From the NCBI RefSeq assembly GCF_000003815.2, contig NC_049991.1:19089604-19113047 (forward strand): a stretch of DNA of 23,444 nt. The letters are read 5' to 3'. This DNA comes from Branchiostoma floridae (lineage: Eukaryota > Chordata > Leptocardii > Amphioxiformes > Branchiostomatidae). Below the pieces are notes generated by a model, which saw only the letters and a program-made list of their open reading frames with translations, was not told the DNA's origin and made no database searches. The position numbers and the translations under genes are program-made. Below are positions 8,901 through 20,800 of this stretch, piece by piece; position 1 is the first letter of the stretch, and the number at the start of each line of letters is the position of its first letter.

Positions 8901-11900
8901 CATAGACTCGTTTCACACAACCGTTGTTTTATAAGCCCTTTAACAGAGATCAGGGTGCATGTGCGGTGACAACAATTCTAGGTAATATGTCAAAGGCTCA
9001 CAAAAAACAAAACCCACTGAACGTTGTTATGTAAATCAAAACAAAAGTAGAAACAATGACTGTTTACTTTTACGAGGCCTTTGACATATTACCTAGATTT
9101 CCTGCCGCCGCACATGCGTGCTGATCTCTGTGAAACGGCTTATTTTTCAGCGACGTTTCGGTGACGTGACCGTCTGCCACCTTCCTCAGAGCAATTCTAA
9201 CCAGTTCACATCGCCCTGCAGCTATAGGTGTTCCTGTTTTGCCCTAAGGAACGTGGCAGATGGTCACCGAAACGTCGGAGGAAATAAAACATCGGTTGTG
9301 TAAAAACTTTATTCTATGACTTAAAAAGCCGATAAAACTATTTACCCAGAAAAATATCGGCTGAAAAATGTAAGGGACTCCGGAGTCACTATAAAATTTA
9401 GAAAAATATGGTGTAAAACTGGGGCATTATAAAACTTCCTCAAATCTCAGTGCCATAAAAGTTAATGCAATAGATGTCGCTAATCGTTTGGTAACGCGTT
9501 GGCAGTTATGTATAGAAATTTTGGTGGGTTTCTAGAAGAGTAATTTTAGAATTAGGATACTGTAGATATAGCGCCACCTCCAGGGCACAGTACAAATTGG
9601 AACAGCCCTAAGCAAACAGCCGAGCACAGCTATATTAAGTCCGTGACATGTAAACGTCGTCAGCCCGGTTCCATGGTGTAATGGTTAGCACTCAGGACTC
9701 TGAATCCTGCGATCCGAGTTCAAATCTCGGTGGAACCTGAAGGTGATTTCCTTTTTTTCAATTCTTTATATCATCTATAAGAGAAAATTAACTCCTACTT
9801 CTTTTTATGAAACATACTGAAAATAAAGCCTTAAATAAAGCATTAAAAAAACCTTAGGTTCCACCGAGACTTGAACTCGGATCGCTGGATTCAAAGCCCA
9901 GAGTGCTAACCATTACACCATGGAACCGGTATGATGACAAGTGATGTGCATCGAGTGAAAATACAGATTGTCTATAGACAACCTTGTGCTACCTGACTCC
10001 ATATGTCGCTTGAAATGTACGAAATTGGCCAAATAGACATATAAGATATAAGAAGTGTTAGCCGGCCCCAAACTTCGGCACTAACCGAAGGTACTAATTT
10101 CCACAGGAATGAAGTGAGGAAAGCCTTTTTGGCCATGCCAAATTGTACTACTTGTATTGACTTGTGGAGCATGTTAGACGTTACCAACCTTCCAGGCAGG
10201 TTCCGCAGGCGCCAAAACACCCCTCCAGCCTTCAGACAGCTAACACTCAAACACGGGTCCCGGACCTCCATTTAACGTTCTATCCAAGGGACGGCCCTAA
10301 CCGAAGCTAGATGCTTATTTTCCACAGGATTGAAGTGAGGAAAGTCGTGTGTTTTCTATCTATTCGGCTTTGCCAATTTCTACTATTTCCGACAAGCGAC
10401 ATGTGGAGACATGAAGTACTCTCCAAACAGAGGTTGCTGGGGAAAATCGTTACCTTTTCCTTCTATGTCGTATTTTGCCTCCACGATATATGATATATAA
10501 GGAAAAGGTCACGATTTTCCCCACCAATATCTACTTGAAGAGTAACTTGAAGAGGCTACCGTACCTTCCAGACAGGTCCCGCAGGCGCCGAAGCACCCCT
10601 CCAGCGCCGCCTTGACGTCCGCCTCCGGTCGGAACAGGTGCTTACGCTTCACCTCGCCCCAGATATGGGCAACCTGGAGTAAAAAGACACATGTAAATTC
10701 CTAAATGTATAGATTATACAACAAGAGAGATATTCACTGTATAGGCTGATGCATATTTCTAATGCAGCTAGTACACCTAGCTCTCTTTGAAAAACTTTTA
10801 TGTGTTCATTTATTGCTACCATAACTGAATTTAGAACGAGATTAGAAGTTGATTTTCTGGTGGTGGCTAGTGCACCGTGTACGTTTCATCATGCATGTTT
10901 TGTTGTGACCAATAAATAGTTAGCTCAGTATGGCAAAATGTACAACTTAACAACAATAGTGGTCTTCGCCACGTAAGTGCCGAAAATGCTGAACTACATT
11001 CGAATTCAAACTACCTGGAATCGCCGCTTCTTACAATTGGTATCGTAGCATTATACCCTAAAGCTAGTTGCAGTCATATTTCTTGGTCAACTAGTCAGAT
11101 TCAGAAAAACAAATCTAGCAACAAAAAACAATTTCAGGTTCCACCGAGACTTGAACTCGGATCGCAGGATTCAGAGTCCTGAGTGCTAACCATTACACCA
11201 TGGAACCGGTGTGAATGAATGCTGAATTATTGCACTTGTTTGCTTAACCCCATTCTTTTTTTGTCGACGCCTCAGGGGCAAAGGCATTTACGCTTATTGT
11301 ACAATCGCTTTGATGTGTGAATTCCAGAAATTCTAGGATGATGATAATGATGATGATGCTAATAATGATAACAAAATTGATAATTATGATAATGAAATAA
11401 TAATATGATAATGATGACCTTCGTCTTTCCAGTCTCTATACACTTACTGCAATCCATCCAGAGGTTCTAAAGTTATGTTGATCATAAATATTCGGAAACA
11501 TAAACACACAGAAACGCACACAGAGAGACACACACATACAGACTCGCCTAAAAAAATATCTCAAATTTTTCATGAAGATGATAATGATAATAATTATAAT
11601 GATAATGATATTAATATATAATCAAAAAGTTTACCTCCACTTCCCTGTGCGGCGTGGTCTCGGTGCAGAACTCGGTGTCGGACCTCGGGATGCAGACCTC
11701 CTCCTCCTCCCCGGCCTCCCTCCTCCGGCGGCGTCGCTTCACGGCCTCCACGTGCACGTGTTGGAACTCCGCAGACTGCTTCGCGGGAGGGTCCGAGTGG
11801 AGGCAGGCGCGCTCCAGGCTGTCAGGCTCGATTATACGCCCCTCTGGGAGAAAGGGATAAAGGAATGAGTGAACGAAGGAAAGAAGGAATGAAGAAAGGA

Positions 11901-14779
11901 AGGCGCTTCAAGGCCTCGACGCGCTCGTGCTTGAACTCCGCGGACTGCTTCGCCGGCGGGTCCGGGTGCAGGCAGGCGCGCTCCAGGCTGTCGGGCTCGA
12001 TTATACGCCCCTCTGTGGGGAATGAAAGAAGGAATGCATGAAGGAAGGAATGAGTGAACGAAGGAAAGAAAAGGAAAATGTGCTGGAACTCTGCGGACTG
12101 CTTCGCCGGCGGGTCCGGGTGCAGGCAGGCGCGCTCCAGGCTGTCGGGCTCGATTATACGCCCCTCTGTGGGGAATGAAAGAAGGAATGCATGAAGGAAG
12201 GAATGAGTGAACGAAGGAAAGAAAAGGAAAATGTGCTGGAACTCCGCGGACTGCTTCGCAGGAGGGTCCGGGTGCAGACAGGCGCGCTCCAGGCTGTCGG
12301 GCTCGATTATACGCCCCTCTGTGGTATAAATAAAGGAATGAGTGAATAAAGGAAGGAAGGACTGAGAAAAGGACTGCGCTTCATGGTTCGATAATACGCC
12401 CCTCTGTGGGCAAGGATAAAGGAATGAAGGAGTGAGTGAACGAAGTAATGGAAGAAAAAGGAAATGGTGCTGGAACTCTACCTACTGATTCGTAGGCGGG
12501 ACTGTCTTGATTATACGCCCCTCTGGCGGGACGGGGTAAAGGAATGCATGAAGGAATGAATAAAGGAAGGAAGGAAAGAATGATGGAAGGAAGGGGTGAT
12601 GTACGTTCTGGGAAAATACGAATTTATGAACACATCAATCATTGGTTGGTAACTTCGGTGTATAATCTTGCAATGACCAAATGGTCTAATACACGTAGCT
12701 CACCGATAGCGTAGTCCAGAAGCATGGCCATCTCGCCCGCCCAGTCGGACTCGGTGACGTTGACGGGAAGCAGGTCGGGGTCGTCCGCCCAGAACTCCGT
12801 GTCGTCCCGGATGTCAATAAACGTGGAGTTCCGGTACAGGCCCACACCTGGGGGATAAAATGAATGGATAAATGAATGAATGAAAGAATGAATGAATGGC
12901 TTATCAGAGATATCAATAACTTGCTGCCTATTTGAATTGCGGACTCAGGACAATTATTATCAAAACTAGTTCTGAAATACTAGAATCTATATATTTTATA
13001 TAGTATCATTATCTTAATAGTATCATTATTCATGATAGAGTTTTTATAGTATCATTATTTTAGCTATCGGATCTCGTTTATTGGATCTTGGATGTCAAGG
13101 TTATACTCTTACCAGAGCCTAGGAAAATGCATCAGCAGAGGAAAAGAGGAAAAGCAATCTGCGTAATTGCAGTCACTATTGGACTATGATGTGATTTACT
13201 TTCCGACATCTTTTTGGGTTAAAGATATGCATACAATGTTAATAACCTGCAAACACTGTAAATGAATGAGTTCTACACATTCAGTTGCTATATACTAGTA
13301 TTTATCGCCATTAAAAAGCAAAAAAAAACTAATTAGCACTTCTCTTACCAATGCCTTTCCCAATATCATCAAAGAGCGGTCCACACTTGATGACGGCGAA
13401 TGTCGCGAGACGTAAGGGCGAGTACTTCTCGTGGTCGTAGATCTCGTCGCCATAGTAACCGACTCGCATGGCCCAGCCCAGGGTGTGGCGGTCGTAGCGA
13501 GGGTCTGACATGTTGAAGTATTCTCCCTGGTTCTCTGTCGTCAGGTAGCCCTCCAACACAGCAATGTGCCGGTACATTTCTGTAATACAAGAGTGCGAAA
13601 TCATTACAACTACTAAGTAAGGGTCGGACATGTTCAAGTAGTCGACCTGGTTCTCGGTAGCCCTCCAACACAGCGATGTTTCGGTACATTTCTGTAAAAA
13701 TGTGATGCGAAATAAGTACCAGCATAAAAAAGAAAGGGTCGGACATGTTGAAGTAGTTCCCCTGGTTCTCTGTCGTCAGGTAGCCCTCCAACACGGCGAT
13801 GTGTCGGTACATTTCTGTAATACAACAACGCGAAATCAGTATCATTACTCAGTAAGGGTCGGACATGTTGAAGTGGTCCCCCTGGTTCTCTGTCGTCAGG
13901 TAGCCCTCCAACACAGCGATGTGACAGTACATATCTGTAAGAACAGAATGCGAAACCAGTGCCGTTATTTGGTTGGGAATTCAAAGACTTTTGCTAAGCC
14001 TGGTATCAGAACCTTTGCCCATTGTTGCTGTCGAATCTCTTGTTTCTCTTACGCAAATACAGATATAGATAAACATAGATAGATACCAAGCAGAGGTTGG
14101 GTGGTGCAGATACAGTAGTAGTAGAGGAGCCAGCCGGTAAAAATCCCGACTACTACTATATCGCCGCCACTCAAGTAGAGTTACTGTAGTGAATTGTTCG
14201 TACCTCCCAACTTGTTCCACTTGTTCTCCCTCAGCGCCACAGCCTCGTAACACTGCACAATCTGGGGGCTGAGGCGGAAGTACCGGGCGGCTGGATCCTT
14301 AAAGTCTCCGATCGTCACGTTCGCTCCGATCTCCTCAGCTTCCTGTGAGAAGACAAGACAGAAGGGATGACCAGCTGGTACCTTTGCCAAAGCTCTAGAA
14401 CATTTGTCCAGACCACTGCAGTAGCAGAACACTGTGGGCTACTACTATGTACAGCTTTGTGTGAGGACCGTCATGTGACGTAACGGTAAGGTGCTTGCCC
14501 CAGAATCCAGAAGTCCTGTGTTCTAATCCTGTCATTCTACCGATCTTGAGCCCTTGGGAGATTCTTGGTTGTCAGTGATGCAGCGACTTAGTCTGATGGT
14601 TTGATCAATGAGAACGCCCAACTCTTTTCTTCTAGTCAATTGATTTCGCATTGTTTGACAAAGTCTCAGGACATTGGGTTGGTATTGTTATGGGGTAGAA
14701 GTATCCAAAGCTATGTTACTATGCTATATTTTATTCCAACACCCAGGCACAGATACACACACACACACACACATACACA

Positions 14780-14851
<72 letters not shown>

Positions 14852-17800
14852 CACACGCACGCACACACAAACACGCACGTGCACGCACACACTCACACAC
14901 ACACATACACACACACAGACAGACACACACACACAGGATCTAAGTTGTATAGATGGACAGATGGAAGCAGAGAGAGAATTACATCAGTCAGTGCAGCACC
15001 GCAAGTTCTCCTTACCCGTTTGTCACTATCGAACAGAGGCATCGGCAGGGTGTCGTTATCGGTGTACTGCTCCGGCTCTAGGGTGTAGTTCCCCTCCATC
15101 TCGGCAGGTGGTGTCACTTCGAACAGGGTAGTCTCCGGAAACTCGATGAAAGTTGGAGTGAAACCCTCCTGTTTCTGCACGGCGACGAGGATGTGGTCCC
15201 CTGGAGGTGTGGAAAGCAGTAAGAATATCAAGTATTTATCTTCAACTGAGGAGAAGCATTATGTTTAATTTTAGAGTTCACTACGTCATTTCTATCCAAC
15301 CTCGATCAGTGTGTTGCATCTATGGCTAACTACTTGCCAAGTTTTAGCACCGGGCGCTATAGCACAACCGGATCAACATGTACGTCTCCAACCGGAGGGA
15401 TGAATGCAACCCCAAATAATCATACCAACTGAACTGGGGCTCCCCGGTGTGGGAGTGAATCCCAAACTCCAGCAGACAGAAGGATTTACACCATAGCACA
15501 CCGGGGAATGCTCCTATTTTTTTTTCTAAATTTGTGATGGGTTCTTTAACATGTGTGGAGTATCGCTCTCCCCAGACACGGGACCTCGGCATTTAACGTT
15601 CTATCCAAGGGACGTCCCTAATCGAAACTTGGTACTCATATCTTCGCCTGAGTAAAGTGGAGAAAGTCCTTTTCCCAGGCCATACCTTTGTTTTCTACGT
15701 ATCCAGCCCCGTCGCAGATGCAGAAGGCCGCCAGCCGCGGGAGCTTTGCCGCGTCGCCGTCGGACAGGGTCAGCTTCGCCGCCCGCCCCTCGTAGTGCAG
15801 GGAGCCCGCTGGGTGATCTCCCGTAGTAGCGCCCGCATGAGGCTCGTCCCAGGCCTCCAGCACTTTCAGCTTCACTGTGAAGGAATAAAATTTGACAGTC
15901 ATGACAGTGTTAAAGCATTGAGACAATTTTATACTGCTAAACCTGATGGCTGCTTGTCGGATTTCCTGTCTGATAATGGGAGGCAAAACGGAGCTGCCCG
16001 TTTCTGTGACAATTGACTGCAGAAAAGTCTCTTAGAGCAGCAAGGAAAACGAAAGGAATTTGCCTCCCAACATCTGCTTGGAGATTAGGGTTTTGCTTTT
16101 TCGTTCCAGCTACGTATACAAAGTAATGATGGGCCCATACATAACAGTGAAACACTGGGAAGAACTGAGAAGGGTGGAGAAAACTGGTTGCCAGATCTTC
16201 GGTGGTGCCCAAACGGTCAAAAACAAAGGACAGATGAGAGAGAAGAATATTTCAGAAACAATCAAAAAGGCACGGATTTAAATGAGACTCAGATTCAGTG
16301 AATTTTAGTCAATGTATGAAACTCCCAGAAGCTTTCCTTACTACCATGTTGTAACGCTATGCACTGACCTCCTGAGAACTCGTCCTGCACCATCCTCTGT
16401 ACCGTCCTGAGATGGTCCAACAGCGCCTTGGACATCACACGGTCAGCACACCTGCGTGACAACATCAGGAGTCTCTTATTAGCATGAAAGTTCATCAGTA
16501 TTGGTAGAAAATATCACTAAATTATTGTATAAATATTTAAAAAACACTATTAGGACATAGACTTTGTAAGACTTATGACCCCGGGCCCAGCCTATACAGC
16601 CGATAGTGTGAAAAAAAAACACCAGCCCTTAACCTAACTCCCCGGCTGGGTCTCTTTATCTAATTGCGACTGAGCTATTTAGTACCTGTCGTCGAGGCTG
16701 GACCCCAGCATCCTGGTGGAACAGTCCACACAGCGCCCCCTGTCCTCCGAGCCGCACCATGCACCCGAGCGCTCCTCGTTGTCGAAGACGATATTGCTGG
16801 CCGGGTACTGGGTAAGCCTTGAGGGAAATAAAACAAGAGGGTGTCATTTTCTTGTTTCGTTTTCTTGTAGTCATTTGGATGTCTAATAAGATCATAGACT
16901 CCTAAATAAACATGACGTAAATTCTCTAAATCGTCATAGATATTTTAGAGAATATATCCAGCTGGTTTACATATATGTAGTATCATTTCGTTGTAATCTC
17001 TTTCCTAGGAGTATGACATAAGGGCCTGCTAGGTATTCCAAGTAAGAACCTTTATATTCTAAGTCGACAATCCTGACCATTAGACCATCCTGCATGTCTT
17101 CTGTAAAAATGTTTTCTTTCAAGTGGAAAGTTTTAAAGAATACTTGCAGACAACAGATGTGCAAAGATTAGGTGTGACAGGTAGAACCAGCTGCTGCCGC
17201 GCCGCGTGCCCACGAAGCTGGTGTGTTACAACGAAGGGCAGCTGTACCGGGTATATAGATATAGCATTCTCCTGGCGCCAGCAAACCGCCTCTTGCCTGT
17301 AATCTGCTATCTCAACAGTCACCATCAGTTCCTGACCGCCCTGCTTATAAACATTAATGCGCTTACCCTTATATATGCGAGATACCTTTAAAAGGTATCT
17401 CGCATATATAAGGGTTCTGTTTTCTTCAATCAGAGAAAAGGCCTTTCAGTTTTAAAAAAAATGAAAGGCCTTTTCTCTGATTGAATTGGCCGACAGCTGG
17501 TATTTGGCGACGCCGACCCAGAACTGATGGTGACAAGAGGCTGTTTGCTGGCGCCGTTGGATGTCTCTGCGTAGGAGAATCAGATACAGATACAAAAATG
17601 TGTACCTTTTGAAGTCTTCCACCTTGTCCCTAGTGACAGGGTAGTCGATGTCGCCCACTTCGTCCTCCGGTGCTGTGATGCCGGTGGGGAAGGTCTCGCC
17701 GCTCGCCAGGGAATCTGCGTCCGCAGGGCACTCAGGTACGGAGATGGGTTCTGGGGGGCAAAAGTCGAACTTGTCGAGTTAAGTCATATATTAGCCTGTT

Positions 17801-20800
17801 CGGCCTTGGGGCCGCTTTCCAGCAAGTTCGGACAATGGCTTGGGCCCCCCTAGCAGCTTGCTCTTGAGCTGCAGGGGAGTTTTTTTCTATATAACGTCTT
17901 TGGTTCGAGTAAGATTACTTCTCCTATACGCTAAAGATGGCTATTTTGCGGCTCTGAAGATCAAAAGCTAAATAAGTCTAACTTGTCGCTCCCTAACCCT
18001 CACGGCGTGAGTCGGTAAAAATCCCGGTCACTACTACCTAATTCCGTGACCCAACCTCTGCTAGAATACTTAACGAAAGCCTCAATGCTCAAGGTGTAAC
18101 GTACCCCGCTGTGTCTACGGCGGCCTTGTGGTGATGAAAATGTTATGACAGTTTCTACCATTTCCTCACCGTAAGTCTCATCTATCTGTCCCCAAGCCCA
18201 GGTCTCGAAGGCGGCGGTGTCCATGGAAGCCCTGTGGCCGGTTGTTTGTTGTATGTTGAACACTAGTATCTATATAATTCCAGAGTTTCTACCATTTCCT
18301 TACCGTAAGTCTCGTCTATCTGTCCCCAAGCCCAGGTCTCGAAGGCGGCGGTGTTCATGGAGGCCCCCGCCTCGGCGCGGAAGAGCGGCCCGGTCTCGTC
18401 AGCCCCCTGGAGCTGCACCTGCAGCTTGTCCGAGAACAGCACCAGCCCGATGTCACCCTGCACCTCCTGCAAGGCAAAGAAAGACGGTTTGTTAGCCTGT
18501 ATAGTCTGTATCTGTATGAACCACCCTTCGGCGTAACACACTGGCTGTAAGATGGTCCAGTGGTTAGCGGCCCTGCCTCAAACTTAATTTAGAAGCCGTG
18601 AGTTCGATTACAGTTGTACACGCTACCGGAAAGGGTTGCAGTCCTTAGGACGGGACGTTAAGCTATGGTCTGCTGTTCATTGTGCTCGTCCGGAGGAGCT
18701 AAGAGAATTTCCTCTGTACAATGAACTTGTAAAAACTGTACATAGCGTCTTTCTTGTCACGACCCGTGGAAGACTAGCTAGTCAGTGAGCTTAACTGGAA
18801 CAAGATCACTTGAAAAATTTGCTTTTCTTTTCCTTATAAACGTACCGGTTTCCATGCAAAACCAATCCGAGGAAGCCTCTAAAGCCACCAAAGCTCCCTC
18901 TAGCCTTTACCAGGCTCCACATAGTAGAAATTGGCCAAATAGTCAGGCAACACACCAGGGGAGATACTAGTAACTGTTCGTTACCTGGAAGATGGGTACG
19001 CAGATCTCTATGACGATGGCGGCCAGTTCCTGGATGGTGGTGGTCGCGTCCTCCTCCTCGAGTTGGATCACTGCCGCCGCCCCGGTCTGTAGGTACACGT
19101 CAGAGGGGCTGTCCGCCGCCACGCGGTATCCTTCCGCGATTACCACCTGCGCGGAGGGATATTTGACATTTCGATGAAGTTTAGACACCAAGGTAATAAA
19201 ATGCGCCAAATAGTATAGGATTTATTGCCATTCTTGAGAGGGAACTTTCAGAGTGGAACAAGTGCGCTTTGTAATAGCCCCATGCCCTGGCCATATGTCC
19301 CCTTCCCCCCTGACAACAGCAGATCCTCCGGCAAGCATAAAACTCTGATTGACCAGAGATGCTATTGGGTCACATGTGGCCACAGTTGTTCTTTTAAACA
19401 GGCGAAAATCAACGCGCGCGCAAGGATGTCATCCATAAACTTAAGTCAGTGTAGCCTTAATTCTTCAATCAATTGTACCACAACATGAGATCAGATTTAG
19501 CACTGGAGAAAGGTGAAAGTATCTAATTAAACCCCTGTAAACGATTTCTATAGCTGTAGCTAATGTAACGCTTAGGTACAAATCTCTGATGCGTAGGTCA
19601 CATTTCCAAACCGGGGCCCGACCCGGAAGCTTTCGGGAACGAAAAGATGATGCAAAGGACACCAAAATACACTAAGCGTAAAAAGGAGAGTCTAGGGCAT
19701 GATTTGTTTTTATTTCAAGTATACATGTTTATTTTTCGTTCCCTAAAACACACAATACAGCCCGGCCGGGCCCCGGTTTGGAAATCTGACCTATGCATTA
19801 GTGAAACAGCCTACAAAACATAAAAACGAACTGCCTACAAAAATGTCCCAAATACTTCGTCTATGGAGAGACTACTCGAGAAGGAGGTCGCCCGAGATGA
19901 TGGAACAAGAGTCTATCTACGTGGAATGAGTAAAGTAATCGCAACCCAACTGAAGATGGGAGTTCTCGCACCTTTTGGACTAAAGACTTTTTTGGACATG
20001 CTAGGGGAGGAAGATCTCGGTGGCTTCCAGAGTCACTCCCCTAACGTCAAGAGAAGAAGAAGAAAAAAAGGAGTAAAACATCCCTTACCGTTTCCTCAGT
20101 TCTGCGCAGAACGTTGTAAGTCCTCTGCAGACAGGACATGAAGGCGGGGTGGGCCCGGAAGTACCGGCTGGTCGGGGACTTGAAGTCGCTCACGTCGAAG
20201 TTGAGAGACAGTCCGAAGGCTTCAAATCCCTGGGTACAACATTTACAATAAGCAAATCACAACCAGAGTTATGGGTACTCACCACCACCCAACTGTAGGG
20301 TGGCAGACAGGGGGTAGCGCCCCTGCCCTTGAGGAGCTAGGTTCTATCTCTATTTCTCTCGATAGCCTTTCTCCCCACACAAACACAATGAATCACATCA
20401 AAACAAACAAACAAATAAACAGCGACCACGCCGTCTTCAACCAACATACCCTTAACCCAAGCCCATGTCAGAGCCTTCAGCATATTGAAGTGCACGTACG
20501 CAGAAGAAGAAGAAGGGTACAAAGACATGGAGAGAGAAATGGACGCCATGTTTATCAATTATCAATAGATGTTTTGGGAATTCCTATTGCTTGTCACTAG
20601 GGTTTTCCGGTAATCTTATGTCTGCTGTTTGGCTATTTTTTACTATAAAACAAAACAAAACACATCACCTATCGAAGGTAATGGTAAAATTGTATCATAT
20701 AGTATAAATCCAGTGGTTTATTACCAATTAATGACACTTTGCATTATCTTTGGAAAATGCTTTTAGAAAATCCTATTGTTTTCCACAACTGATTTCCTTT

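Noticed and set aside
10565-10673. GCF in exon 14 as a Hedgehog-type autocleavage site
   Set aside because: The following sequence lacks the Hint pattern (no PG after CF, no TxxH block, no terminal HN), so three residues alone are not evidence.
13580-13940. Mutually exclusive alternative exons for exon 11
   Set aside because: The copies cover only the first third of the exon, lack in-frame donors, and at least two carry a stop or frameshift.
14601-15131. 176-codon ORF on the plus strand
   Set aside because: It crosses a CA/CG microsatellite and overlaps exon 9 on the other strand.
18545-18620. A fourth functional tRNA gene
   Set aside because: A- and B-box-like motifs are present, but the acceptor and anticodon stems do not pair; it fits a tRNA-derived SINE.
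20271-20600. 109-codon plus-strand ORF in intron 1
   Set aside because: Low-complexity composition, no recognisable motif, no splice context.
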